Notes: a model not told the origin generated them from the letters alone. Counted from the first letter of the stretch, positions 12,501 through 22,214 are shown. The stretch is 64,000 bases of DNA from Uranotaenia lowii (GCF_029784155.1 NC_073693.1:165283104-165347103), one strand, 5' to 3'. Translations and numbers: made by a program.

Positions 12501-15500
12501 GCCGTTTGCAATGATAAACCGGTTCTACCAGCACAGTCTGCATCTTTCGGCTCTGTTTGGCTTGACGTGTTCATCTTCGGGGCAGGATGTTGTAGCGTGA
12601 TGTTCAGCAAACCGTTGCCTGGGTGTTAAGATAATGGATGTTTATCCGATCTACTTTTAACCAAATTGTGTTCGCTCACCTTCCGCCGATGCGGACCTAC
12701 CCGGTCCTTTAAAGGTTACGGCTTCGGTATGCAACGGCTTACGCCACACCAACAGAAACGGTGAATTGTTTTGCTGTGCAATTTTGTTTTGTTTTTTCTT
12801 TGTTCACGTGCACATGTGTTTTCGTTTGACAGGTTACACTCTTAGTTATAAACATCGAATCTTGGCTCGTATTAACCCAATCATTACACGTACAAAATTA
12901 AACAACTACAAATACTTAATTATAACGCTACACCACACTGAGCAAAATCGGGCTATAAACAGTATTGGGAATTCTAGTATTTTTGCACTACTAGAAAATC
13001 CAATACTTTTTATTAGTGAGCGCAAAATTTTGCGCGTATAGTTTAGCGTTCTGATAAATGTTATTGGAATTTCCAGTGAAAGTAATTTAATCGTAATTTG
13101 ATACAAAGGATGATTCTAGACAATGAAATGAATGTATTAAACTCTTTTTTTCGATTTTAAATTGATTTGTTATGAAAAATGAAACATCTGAGGTTGAAGC
13201 TTTATAATAATTTATTATCTATCTATGTGAATCTATAAATCGACCTTTTTTCTTATGTTATGCGTATATGATTAGCAAGCTTTTTAAGTATGAGAGGTGT
13301 GGCTCCTTATCGTGTCCGCATATTTTCAGCACCTTACGATTGTTATCTGAAAACAAATTGAGAATAAATAGATCAGTCATAATTCATTCAATAAAACAAA
13401 CATTTGTATGAACATCTTGTGCCGATTATGTGCGAAAAAAAATGAAATCCAATATATCTCGCATGAGCTTCCATTACGTCGTATGACACATTTCAAGAAA
13501 TCACAGAAAACTGCTGCAAAAGTTATCAAAATAACTTTTAAATTTGTATTTCACATTTTCAGGCTAAAAATATTCTAAATGAAAAGAAATTGCGACTACT
13601 TTATGTAAGTTTTAGTATTTTTTGGTAATATAACTGTTTTTTACATTTTGTTTCATTCCACGTAATGAAAGCTCCCGTGAGAATATGATTATGATTATTG
13701 AGCAAGGAGTTACGAGTTATTTACTGTCATGAAATAACATACCTAACCAATAAAATATTTGATCTTTTCATTCAAACATTCGAATTTCAACAAACGTGTA
13801 TACCTAATTCGTTAAAAAACAATCAATCAAACAGTCCAGGAAACTGGACAAAGAATTCTCAAATTGAACAACATACTTTTTTTCTCGAATCGTTGAATTT
13901 GAAAAGCACAAAGATTTCAATAAACTTAAATTGGACGCATATCATCATTTGAACACACGTTTTTTTAAGGTATTTTGAGGTTTCTTCAAAAAAATTTAAT
14001 TTAAAAGTAAATTATAAAAGACGGCTCACCTGCACTTATCATTTACGCTTGCCATGTACCATGCTGGAGCCTGATCTTTTTGTCAAATGATGTCGAATCT
14101 GAACTTGAGTTGGCGTTGAGTTCTGTACCGTAGTAAAATTCTTGGGATACATCAAAAACATCCGTTTGAGCCGTAATCTACTGGAGCGATGAACTTTGAA
14201 TATCACTACAGGTTTGTAGCTGGCTGCCTAATTAATGAAAAAAATCAATTTAGTTTGATTGATTAAGTATACATATGTGATTGCTAATTGCTAACTTACT
14301 GATTGGGTGATACGCTGGAGGAAGCACATCAATTGGGTCCGTGAGCTTGTCCCAGAAAATCGTAAAATGAGTTTCCTCATAGTTGGCTTATTTCTTGGGT
14401 AAGCCCTTCCAGGGGGCCGTAGTTTTTAACAGTCTGGATCAGAAAATCCAGCAATGGGTCGCAGTAGCCAAAATCATTGAGGGCGCAAGCACACACGCTT
14501 CGGTACTTCATGAAGAAAACAGCACTAGACTCGGCTTCTGGATCCATCACTAATGGAACGAGGGAGTCACCATCATATCCACACTGTTCCATTGTGATCG
14601 CTGCCTGAGCCACTTCCACGCATGAGAAGAACAACTGACTCCTTGTGGCAAAGTTATTCTGCTGTTGCTGTTGATGTGATGCTGATTCCGGCTCAGTGTT
14701 CATCTCGTTTGGCGCTAAACCTGCTGCGATGTTTGTCAGGATGTATGGTGGAGTTTTTTCATTTGCTTGGTACTTTGTCGAGCTAGTTTAGGGGAGGAGG
14801 AAAGAAAAATTCTAATTTTTGCTAAACAAAATACTGAAGTACTTTTTTTCACTTACCTTTTTCGCTTGCTTGCAGTTTGAACCGTTTCAGCCACAGAATT
14901 TCTTTGGGCGGTTTCCACGCGTCCGGATCCAACAGCATGCCGGGAGTGTTTGGATCCACTTTTTTCAGAGTATATTTCCTTATTTAATCCACTGATTCCG
15001 GTTGGTTTGCTGGTGTCTCTAGCCGCAATCGTGGATCCGGAACTAGACGAGTGATTATTTTCTATCGCCAGACTTACCTCCGCTGCTGTTCCGCTGAGAA
15101 GAGGTGCTGGTAGTTCCGGCAAAGTGTTTAATTTGTTTGGCGCTGGAACGGCTCCGGAGTTTGTACGGCAGGAAGGTGTCAAAAATAATTCTTTGCTTTG
15201 TCGAGCTGAACGGAGGGTAGAGATAAATTATGTTTTTGCCTAAAAAAACCCGTTTTTTTACTTACCTTCATTACTTGCGTTGTTGTCAGCCCCGATGCGA
15301 TTGTTGGGCAGGACAAATAAACACGGTTTAAATTCATCACGAGCGCTTGAGGTTATATGGCGCTCCAGCTGTTGCTGATGATGGAGGCACCAATTTATGT
15401 TTTCCAAAAAACTTGTAAGCCTGCTAGTAAAGAACTGACAAATCGATCGAGTCGGTTCGAATCGTTAATAAATTTATTAGATATGCAAAATATAAATTCT

Positions 15501-18500
15501 ATTTATAAATAAACATGTGAAAATTAATGGATTTTCCAATAAATTTGATAACGATTACACTAGTTTACAGCATTTTTGAACTTAGTAAACTGAAGATCAT
15601 TTTTAACGTAAAATCGGGCGCTGAATCCGAAAATGAGATTCAAAAAAATCTCAGTAGAACCGTTTTTGAGTTATGCTCCAAATATGAAATTTTGTAAAAA
15701 TAAAAAAAGTTCTTGTACTTCGATGAAAATATCTTGGACGGCATAACAGTAATTTGAAATCCCTCTTTTGCATATTGAAGGTGAATAAATTTTCTATCGA
15801 TCATCTGAACACTGATTTTTCGTATGATCAACAGTATTGTTGATATTAGTGACTTTATGATAGAAAAAATTATAAAAAACGCATTTTTTTAGAGAAAATT
15901 TTGTTTCAGCGAAAGTTTTAGACTCGATGGTAACATTTAAAAAATCTGATTTTGTTTTGCGCTTTAATGTCAATTTAAAACAATGATTTCAAGTGGTTAT
16001 TTATCAAAATCGGTTGAAAATTTAAGAAGCTATGGCTACTTTACCATAACAGTATTTTTTGTAGTTTTTAATAATTTAACGAAACGCAGTACACTTATCA
16101 TAGTGTAGGAAGAATGAAACGTGACAAATCTCACTCGCTCCAAGTCAAAATTATTTATTAGCTTACCAAAAGGTCACATGCCAAATTTCAGGAAGATCTG
16201 ATCATAGGGAGGGGTTGCTTGAGTCTCAAACGTGGATAAAATTTTAAGGTATTTTGCCAGGGAGGAACGAAAAATACTGGTTTTTCATCAATAACTTTTT
16301 CCATCACCAGCCGATTGTTTTTTATGGTTGATTTTCTTAAAGCCTAAGTTGAGACAAATATTTCACCCGAAGACTGCAACACGATTGAACCTTCCAAATT
16401 GCATAAATACGGGATAAGAGGAACAGCAAATAATATCCTTCGTAGCTACCTAGAAGATCGCAAGCAGTTTGTGGCTATTGAAAATACAAGAAGCGAATTA
16501 AGAAATATTGATATCGGTGTACCACAAGGGAGTAATATCGGGCCATTACTTTTCCTCTTATATGTAAATGATTTATGTAACCTTCAACTTAAAGGCACAG
16601 CACGTTTATTTGCCGATGATACAGCAATTTTTTATTCAGAAACTTCACCTGATATTATAATTCAGCACATTGAAGACGACCTAAAACTGCTTTCAAAATA
16701 TTTCAATTCAAACCTACTTTCACTTAATTATACAAAAACCAAATACATGTTGTTTCGTTCTTCACATAAAAAACTGCCTCGTACTAATGACCCAGCTATG
16801 AATGGTAATACGATTGAGAGAGTTAGTTGTTTCAAATACTTAGGAATTTACTTAGATGAAACTCTTTCTTGGAATCGTCAAATTGAACACCTGGAAAAAA
16901 AAATTACTCCTCTTTGCGGTGTTCTTTGGAAACTGAGAAATTTTGTTCCCCAACATGTTCTCTTTAAATTTTATTTTGCGTTTATTCACTCTCATTTGAA
17001 CTACCTTGTTATGATATGGGGAAGAGCTTCTTTGTCTCACTTACAGAAACTTCAAACGCTCCAGAATAGATGCTTGAAAAACATCTTAAAACTCCCTTTG
17101 TTATTCCCTACCTTTCAGCTATACTCTTTAAGAACGCATAACGTTCTTCCAATATCTGAACTCTGTGATTTGCAAACTGTTATATATATCTATGATAATC
17201 TACACTCAACTGAAAATATTCAAAACCTCCATTTTACTACGGGGTTGCGAACTCATAACACTCGCCAGTCAGATTTCTTGCAACGAAGCCGATCCACAAC
17301 ATCATTAGGGCAAAAAAGAATTTCGTTTATTGGACCTACTAAATACAACACCTTACCAACTGATATTAAAAACATAACCAATCGTTCCATGTTCAAAACC
17401 AAAGTGATACAGCTTTTGAAAGAAAAATTGAACCATTAAAACAGTCGATCATCAACCAGTCTTTGTTTTGCTTACCTTTTGCATATTTGTAGCGTTAATT
17501 TCTAATATTATTATTCTTTAAAAAATTGTAGTTTGTATTTTTATCTTATTAAATTATTGAACATAACTTGATAAAATTAGTAAATATAATTAGTGTAATA
17601 GTAAATATAGTATAATGAATCTCTTCAAAGGAAATTATTTTCCATTGAGATTCATATTGTTGTCAATTTAGTTAAATAATACATTTCCTCGCACGACATT
17701 AAACAATTTTGTGTTCTCAGCATGATTAAAATTTGCTCGCGTTAACTTTTATTATTCATTGCTGCCAGACATGCTGAGAACAGTAGCGTCCATTACCAGG
17801 GGGCTCAATTGAGCCTTTTGGTGTGGGGGAGTGTGGTGGGCCGCTACAAAAAAAAAAAAAAAAAAATGTGCAAAAGAGGGATTTCAAATTACTGTTATGC
17901 CGTCCGAGATATTTGCATCGAAGTACAAGAACTTTTTTTATTTTTCCAAAATTTCATATTTGGAGCATAACTCAAAAACGGTTCTACTGAGATTTTTTTG
18001 AATTTCATTTTCGGATTCAGCGCCCGATTTTACATAAAAAATATTGGTCAGTCAATCAAGTTCACGATTTTTTTTTAAATTTTGTAAACTAGTGTTATTA
18101 GGCTCATGGTATTCATTAGATTTTCCTATACTTTTTAGTACGTTTTCCATCAACAAAATACACTTGTAGAATTTATTGGATTTTCCAATAACTTGTACTG
18201 AATAAATCATTACTTTGTATCTGAGCGATTAACATTAAAAATTAATGAAATGACCCAGTGAATTTTATTTCCAGATTTGGTTCAGTGCACTTTCATGATT
18301 TTTGAGTCACGTAGTCTTGCCTTCAAAAAACGACCGTCTCCGTCCACCGATTGTTCAGTGAGGCGAACAATGGGAGGTCGTAAAGGATCTAGTTCGATTT
18401 GGCTGCCGTTATTGATTTGTGGTAATGAATTGTCCAATTCCTTGGCTTCGTGGTCTTTATGCCCCATGACGTCAAAGTGATCTACGTTGATTGTCTCTCC

Positions 18501-20926
18501 TTTTTTGAAGCTGATGAATCGTGCTTTGGATGTACCGTGCATCCATGCCAAGGTTATCACTAAGCTGGGGCTGAGGGTGGCTCCAGAGAGTAAAAAAATA
18601 CAGCTCAAATTTGATTTCGATTTGAAACGAATTTTCCACTGACCGACTTTTCCAAAGTTTTCAATGCGATAATAGAGATAAATACGAAGTGATCGAAGAA
18701 ATTTAATTTTTAGGCACTTCAAAAAAATATACCCAAAAACTAAGGTTGTCATCAAAAATATCTATTGAAACAAGTCAGCTGTCTAGGTTTTGCATACAAT
18801 ATTTAGTTTCTTTAGAAAAAATCTTTAAAGAAGTATTATCATTAGCCTTGCACGAACGACAGAATGTCACTTTTTTGGTTTTTCTTCAAAAATTCTTTTC
18901 ACGTGATGCAATTAAATTCCAATATATGAAGCTTACTGAGAAATTCTCTGGTTACAACTTTTCCCTAGACTACAAAGCGAAAAAAAGCGATAACGTCCAA
19001 GACAAAAACTTATTTCTTATCTAAGTTTGTGGCATATCGGCGAATTGAAAATCTAATTAGAGAGCAATTAAGACAGATATGAAAATTGATAGGTGGAAAG
19101 GTCAAAGCTAGAGCGCTTTGGGTAGAAGAAACGAATAGATGGTGAAACTGTGAGCTAGGGCATTGTTTCTTATCGACAGCATGACTGCTTGTGTGATTCT
19201 TTACCCAGCACCTACTGGCTGTTTGTAGTAAGTGACGAAGAAGCCACATTGCTACCCACAACCAGCTCAGATGGGTCGACCCATCTGAGCTGGTTGTGGG
19301 TAGCAATGTGGCTTCTTCGTCACTTACTACAAACAGCCAGTAGGTGCTGGGTAAAGAATCACACAAGCAGTCATGCTGTCGATAAGAAACAATGCCCTAG
19401 CTCACAGTTTCACCATCTATTCGTTTCTTCTACCCAAAGCGCTCTAGCTTTGACCTTTCCACCTATCAATTTTCATATCTGTCTTAATTGCTCTCTAATT
19501 AGATTTTCAATTCGCCGATATGCCACAAACTTAGATAAGAATATATCCCAGCGGCGATCAAAATAAGATAACAAAAACTTATTTCAAAAGTTCAAGTATG
19601 CTGGAATGCATCATTAGAGATCGATTAAGATCAACGTTGAATATGCGCCCCCCTTTCAAATCTCTGAACAAGAGCTAAATCAAAGGGTGGCTCCAGAGAG
19701 TAAAAAATGTTGGCAGATGAGCTGAATTTTGAAAACTCGACTTAAAACGTTCTTTCTAATTAAAAATTATTCCAAACATAACCATTTGATCTCAGATAGG
19801 ATTGAAATCAACCATCACATTATAAACGTTATCAGAAAATTCAGAGTTTTTTTTAACTTTTACACTCAAACAAAATACCTCGTGCTTTATGGCTTTTATG
19901 GCAGATTAAAGTCATAAACATGTTTGAGATTTCTAACATTTTCTTTTTCCATATTTGTGAAATTTGCAATTTTTTTTACAGACAACCGTCCTCACGACCA
20001 ACATCATGCCGTTTACATCGATCTCGATGTCACTCGTTCGAACGTTTTCGATGATGCTCGGCGAAATGGACATCTTGGGCACGTTCATGCAGCCCTACTA
20101 TGGCCGTCAGTTACCTTTCCCGCTACCGTCGTTCGGAATTCTATGTAAGACTAGTTCAATGAATTGATTTTACGGTAGCACTCTTGTTATTACAATGTAT
20201 CGTTCAACCTGCCAGGTCTCTTCATGATTTTGATGCCAATTCTTCTGATGAATCTGCTGATCGGTTTGGCCGTCGGAGACATTGAATCGGTACGCCGGAA
20301 CGCTCAGCTCAAACGACTAGCCATGCAGGTGGTCCTTCACACCGAACTGGAGCGCAAACTGCCCCAGGTGTGGCTCGAGATGGTCGACAAAATGGAACTT
20401 ATTGAATACCCAAACGAAAAGAAGTGCAAGCTGGGATTCCTGGATTCCATTCTGCGCAAATGGTTCTGCAATCCATTCACTGACGATTACAAAGGTATGT
20501 GGATCAGCAAGGTGAGTTACAGTAGCTAAAATAATTTTGCTTATAAAATTTGCAGCGGGAATAGACTTTGTGCTGGACAGTAATGAGGATTACATTGTCA
20601 CGGAGCTGGAGAAACAGAAGCGCAAATTGCGAGAAATTAGCAGCTCTTTGGATAATCAACATCAACTTTTGCGCCTCATTGTACAGGTAGGAATACTAAG
20701 TAGCAGCCTTATAGTTTGGACACGTTTCACTTACAATGTACGATACATATTGCAGAAAATGGAAATCAAAACCGAAGCCGACGATGTGGATGAAGGGGTG
20801 GCCACGTGCGAAATCAAAGGTATTACTGGAGCCTGCCGTCCAACGACAGCATCCCGATGGTCATCGCCGAGAATACGCAAAAAGTTACGCGCCGCCATGA
20901 GCTTCAACAAATCTATCGCTAAATGA
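6544..20926 (+). CDS. TrpA1: TRPA1 cation channel, membrane and C-terminal half
   Basis: Transient receptor potential channel of the TRPA1 family, a plasma-membrane calcium-permeable channel that detects heat and reactive irritants in sensory neurons. Exons by splice consensus and phase: 6544-6738, 6870-7277, 7503-7619, 19982-20144, 20216-20494, 20556-20686 and 20756-20926; all junctions keep frame. They encode pre-S1 (HPLSQKYLQMKW), S1, S2 (SGTAIIIYIFANAL), S3, S4 (FLSWFNLLLFLQRF), S5 to FYILLSK, pore helix RTFSMMLGE, S6 with ILMPILLMNLLIGLAVGDI, then the conserved RRNAQLKRLAMQV, a coiled-coil-prone region with LEKQKRKLREI, and KMEIKTEADDVDEG before the end. Human TRPA1 shares this layout. 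The ankyrin repeats must lie upstream of the window. The intron between S5 and the pore is about 12.4 kb and full of mobile elements. Donor 20494 was preferred over a second GT at 20512 because only it keeps phase. Confidence 0.93.
8495..9533 (-). mobile_element. Retroposon with 12-bp TSD inside CR1-like element
   Basis: A GC-rich 1.04-kb block with an A-rich end on the minus strand (plus-strand T run at 8494-8502), bounded by the direct repeat GTTATTTGCCCT at 8483-8494 and 9534-9545. Poly(A) plus a 12-bp target duplication is the mark of LINE-machinery insertion. The body has no readable RT. It holds repeated motifs of the type CGAAGCGCAAAACGAG and AACTAC (about 8880-9290), suggesting a 3'-end fragment of a LINE or a long SINE-like derivative. 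The open frame at 9228-9509 has no known domain. Confidence 0.75.
9711..10127 (-). pseudogene. RT core fragment of the CR1-like element
   Basis: 139-residue open stretch of reverse transcriptase containing the first catalytic aspartate (YTDFSKAFDRID), the SGVPQGSHLESLLFILYVND block and YADDMKLYL. It stops at 9711 and is preceded by frameshifted remnants up to about 11383. Non-functional fragment. Confidence 0.85.
11384..11542. repeat. Palindromic GGCCGAA minisatellite
   Basis: About 160 bases built from degenerate units of the type GGCCGAATGGGTYATTCGGCCGA, GTCATCCAGCCAATTGACGTTAGGCCG and TTCGGCCG. Each unit is itself nearly palindromic, so the array reads similarly on both strands. It marks the right edge of the degraded CR1-like element. 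Confidence 0.8.
11667..11957 (-). pseudogene. Unrecognised minus-strand coding remnant
   Basis: A 73-codon open frame (MGTADAVADLQSYKRFLASE...) that extends upstream in the same frame through one in-frame TAG to an ATG near 11955 (MTSEDLHPKRL). It has coding-like composition but no domain I recognise. It lies upstream, in the same orientation, of the degraded CR1-like element, so it may be the start of that element's ORF1; equally it may be an unrelated fragment. Confidence 0.35.
12242..12773 (-). CDS. Three spliced exons of an unknown minus-strand gene
   Basis: Three blocks with good splice signals that keep one frame: 12680-12773 (acceptor ...GCACAG, donor GTGAGC), 12492-12618 (donor GTGAGT) and 12242-12428 (acceptor TTTTCTACAG), ending in a stop. 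The product starts QNNSPFLLVWRKPLHTEAVT, continues NGLLNITLQHP and ends in a Q/G/A/P-rich tail; about 135 residues. I do not recognise the family. Because phase 1 and phase 2 junctions match across both introns, chance is unlikely. These could be the 3' end of the candidate nested gene at 14178-15374, but no frame-keeping link between them was found. They lie entirely within the TrpA1 intron, antisense. Confidence 0.5.
12774..14038. other. AT-rich intron sequence, no gene seen
   Basis: No coding or mobile-element core recognised. Contains short motifs such as GAAAATCCAATAC near 12987 that recur at the edges of the inverted-repeat element at 15526-18190, so part may be the same repeat family. 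Confidence 0.3.
14039..15374 (-). CDS. Candidate nested gene of unknown function in TrpA1 intron
   Basis: Minus-strand exons with strong splice sites: 15266-15374 (QLERHITSSARDEFKPCLFV), 14857-15205 (Ser/Thr-rich, ending TASKRK), 14300-14782 and 14039-14227. The first three join in frame through phase-matched junctions. The third reads QQQQQNNFATRSQLFF then CVEVAQAAITMEQC and stops at 14377 (EISQL). Past 14430 the -1 frame is open across the good donor at 14299 and the next acceptor, ending MVHGKRK at 14039. The +1 frame is also open after 14391 (ETHFTIFWDKLTD) and would end at 14178. No known domain is recognised. Exons 2 and 3 both begin CTCGACAAAG, suggesting exon duplication. Real but possibly decaying gene; the true start may be upstream, for example the exon at 18282-18570. 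Confidence 0.5.
16340..17866 (+). mobile_element. 5'-truncated non-LTR retrotransposon with poly(A)
   Basis: Carries the RT fragment at 16399-17439, a 3' untranslated region of about 400 bases and a poly(A) run at 17847-17865. It lies between the arms of an inverted-repeat element. The 5' boundary is inferred from where RT similarity begins; no clear target duplication was found. Confidence 0.75.
16399..17439 (+). CDS. Reverse transcriptase fragment, open 346 codons
   Basis: C-terminal two thirds of a non-LTR reverse transcriptase in one uninterrupted frame. It has GTANNILRSYLEDRKQFV, the IGVPQGSNIGPLLFLLYVND block (about residue 49), the catalytic box FADDTA (about 74) and the thumb motif FKYLGIYLDETLSWNRQI (about 150), and ends in a stop before the 3' untranslated region. 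The catalytic aspartates remain, but the fingers domain, first catalytic aspartate and endonuclease are missing, so it cannot be autonomous. The copy is not badly decayed, so insertion is fairly recent. Sense to TrpA1. Clade (CR1, Jockey or I) cannot be settled by eye. Confidence 0.85.
   Translation: MHKYGIRGTANNILRSYLEDRKQFVAIENTRSELRNIDIGVPQGSNIGPLLFLLYVNDLCNLQLKGTARLFADDTAIFYSETSPDIIIQHIEDDLKLLSKYFNSNLLSLNYTKTKYMLFRSSHKKLPRTNDPAMNGNTIERVSCFKYLGIYLDETLSWNRQIEHLEKKITPLCGVLWKLRNFVPQHVLFKFYFAFIHSHLNYLVMIWGRASLSHLQKLQTLQNRCLKNILKLPLLFPTFQLYSLRTHNVLPISELCDLQTVIYIYDNLHSTENIQNLHFTTGLRTHNTRQSDFLQRSRSTTSLGQKRISFIGPTKYNTLPTDIKNITNRSMFKTKVIQLLKEKLNH
18282..18570 (-). CDS. Single exon of an unknown minus-strand gene
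   Basis: Open frame following a plausible acceptor (pyrimidine tract then CCCTCAG at 18571-18577 on the minus strand). The product reads PSLVITLAWMHGTSKARF, KKGETINVDHFDVMGHK and PLRPPIVRLTEQSVDGDGRF, and stops at 18282. Composition is strongly protein-like but I recognise no family. It lies upstream, in the same orientation, of the exons at 14039-15374 and could be an earlier exon if a donor near 18288 (AAA then GTGCAC, weak) is used. Its acceptor tract is part of a 24-bp repeat also found at 19684-19707. Confidence 0.4.
18574..18597. repeat. 24-bp direct repeat, copy 1
   Basis: The sequence starting AGGGTGGCTCCAGAGAG and ending in an A run is found again exactly at 19684-19707. The two copies enclose 1,086 bases that include the perfect palindrome. 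Confidence 0.9.
19014..19541. repeat. Perfect 528-bp palindrome
   Basis: Two 264-base arms are exact reverse complements with no spacer, centred between 19277 and 19278 in GTCGAC. The same open frame (MCDSLPSTYWLFVV...) is therefore read on both strands (19189 onward on +, 19366 downward on -). The block is flanked by a 15-bp direct repeat, ACAAAAACTTATTTC, at 19002-19016 and 19571-19585. No domain is recognised in the arm. It could be a recent fold-back insertion or an assembly artefact. Confidence 0.9.
19684..19707. repeat. 24-bp direct repeat, copy 2
   Basis: Exact second copy of 18574-18597; see there. Confidence 0.9.
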
Positions 20927-21944
20927 ATGCACGAGGTTGACTGAATGTCTGCCTATGGCAATTAAAAACCACATAATACTGTGCTACGAATTAATGTTTC
21001 TGTGTAGCATAATGTTTCTTTTCATGAATGTTATTTGTCTATTAGCATCATACTCTTATCAAAAGGTAGCATTTAGGATTAAAAATCAAAGGTTTTGTCG
21101 AAAGACGGTGAATGTGATGTTTTCATAAGTCCAAATAAACTATTTATGTATGTTTACTGAAGAGCTGTATACTTGAATCAATTATTTATGTATATTTGTC
21201 ACTGAAATGTTTCTACAGTGGTTTTAATAAAATACATTGAAAAAAATATATTTCAAGCTTTATTGCTTCAAAGAGAAACAACATTGGAATGAGTAACGAA
21301 AAAAAAGCTTTTGAAGCACGTGCTGAATTTGAATCAACCATTAAACCCCGAGGTAAAAAAATATCGGTCAAAAACATAAACAACTGTATCAAAAAAGTGA
21401 AAGCAGTCAGGCCCGTGCGAAGGACCCGTCCATGGAGGGGGTTTTCAAATTTAAAATTTGTTAAAAATAATTACAACACCAAAAATACACAATAAATAAA
21501 GGAACTTTATTTCTAATACCATTTCCTTACTCATTATCACACAAAATCAAAAAAATATAAATTTTACTGATAAAATAAATCAATATTTTCAAAACAAATA
21601 ATAGTGAGAGTTTCAAATCAATGCTATTTTGTGTGATTCATTTTTTTTTATCAAAATGATGTTCCTTGTTCTATACTAGAAATTTGCTGCAAAATATTTT
21701 TTAAGTAGTCTAGTTTTGAAATTTGAAATCAATATTTCCGAAACACAGATAAAAATTTGTTTTAAAATAAACGTAAATTCAGGTCAAAAATTAACAATGA
21801 TTAAAACTTGTTAGGAAAATGATAACAATTGGTTATTTATTATTCATCTTAATTTACATTTCTTTTCTTCATTTCCAATTGAAGGGTTGATTGCAAAATT
21901 CCTCTGTAGTATTTTGAATTTGAAAAAAAAATTGTTCACGATTT
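20927..21944. other. TrpA1 3' UTR and intergenic sequence
   Basis: After the TrpA1 stop this holds the probable 3' UTR to about 21250, then AT-rich sequence with a short open frame at 21289-21495 (lysine-rich, unrecognised) that I do not consider a gene. Confidence 0.4.
21134..21231 (+). terminator. Candidate poly(A) signals of TrpA1
   Basis: Two AATAAA hexamers (21134-21139 and 21226-21231), about 210 and 300 bases after the TrpA1 stop. Either could direct 3'-end formation; which is used cannot be told from sequence. Confidence 0.5.
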
Positions 21945-22214
21945 TACAGTGTAGGACAATAGAATAGGACCACAGCTCAATCCAAAACAGAAAGTGATAA
22001 AACTTTGAGAAAAAAAATTCCATTTAAGTACATCAAACCATTTACAAATTGTAAATTCCATTCTTCGAAGAAATTAAAATCATCCGTAGTTAAAACAATT
22101 GTCCTTTATTCAAAAAAGCGTTTTAAGCATACTTACTGACTAAAATATCGCGACATAAAATAGGACCGCTTTAGAATTCTTGGTAAAAAAAAAATTAAGA
22201 AAAAAGGAAATTCA

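Larger units (their letters stand above)
15526..18190. repeat. Inverted-repeat element with two 170-bp arms
   Basis: Arms at about 15602-15780 and 17868-18037 are near-identical inverted copies (each carries CGGGCGCTGAATCCGAAAAT on one strand or the other). Weaker inverted similarity continues outward to GGATTTTCCAATAAAT (15524) and its partner near 18175. Between the arms lie spacer sequence and a retrotransposon ending in poly(A). The left spacer (about 16170-16240) contains a motif near GGAAGATCTGATCATAGGGAGGGG, also present in variant form at 61480-61500, so the family is repeated in this genome. Probably a long-TIR DNA element disrupted by a LINE. Confidence 0.65.

Noticed and set aside
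19010..19566. Identical open frames on both strands (MCDSLPSTYWLFVV...)
   Set aside because: Entirely a consequence of the perfect palindrome; no splice context, no domain, and half of each frame is antisense to the other half.
20495..20512. Alternative donor for the TrpA1 exon at 20216
   Set aside because: Using GT at 20512 breaks phase with the next exon; GT at 20495 keeps it and preserves the conserved sequence.
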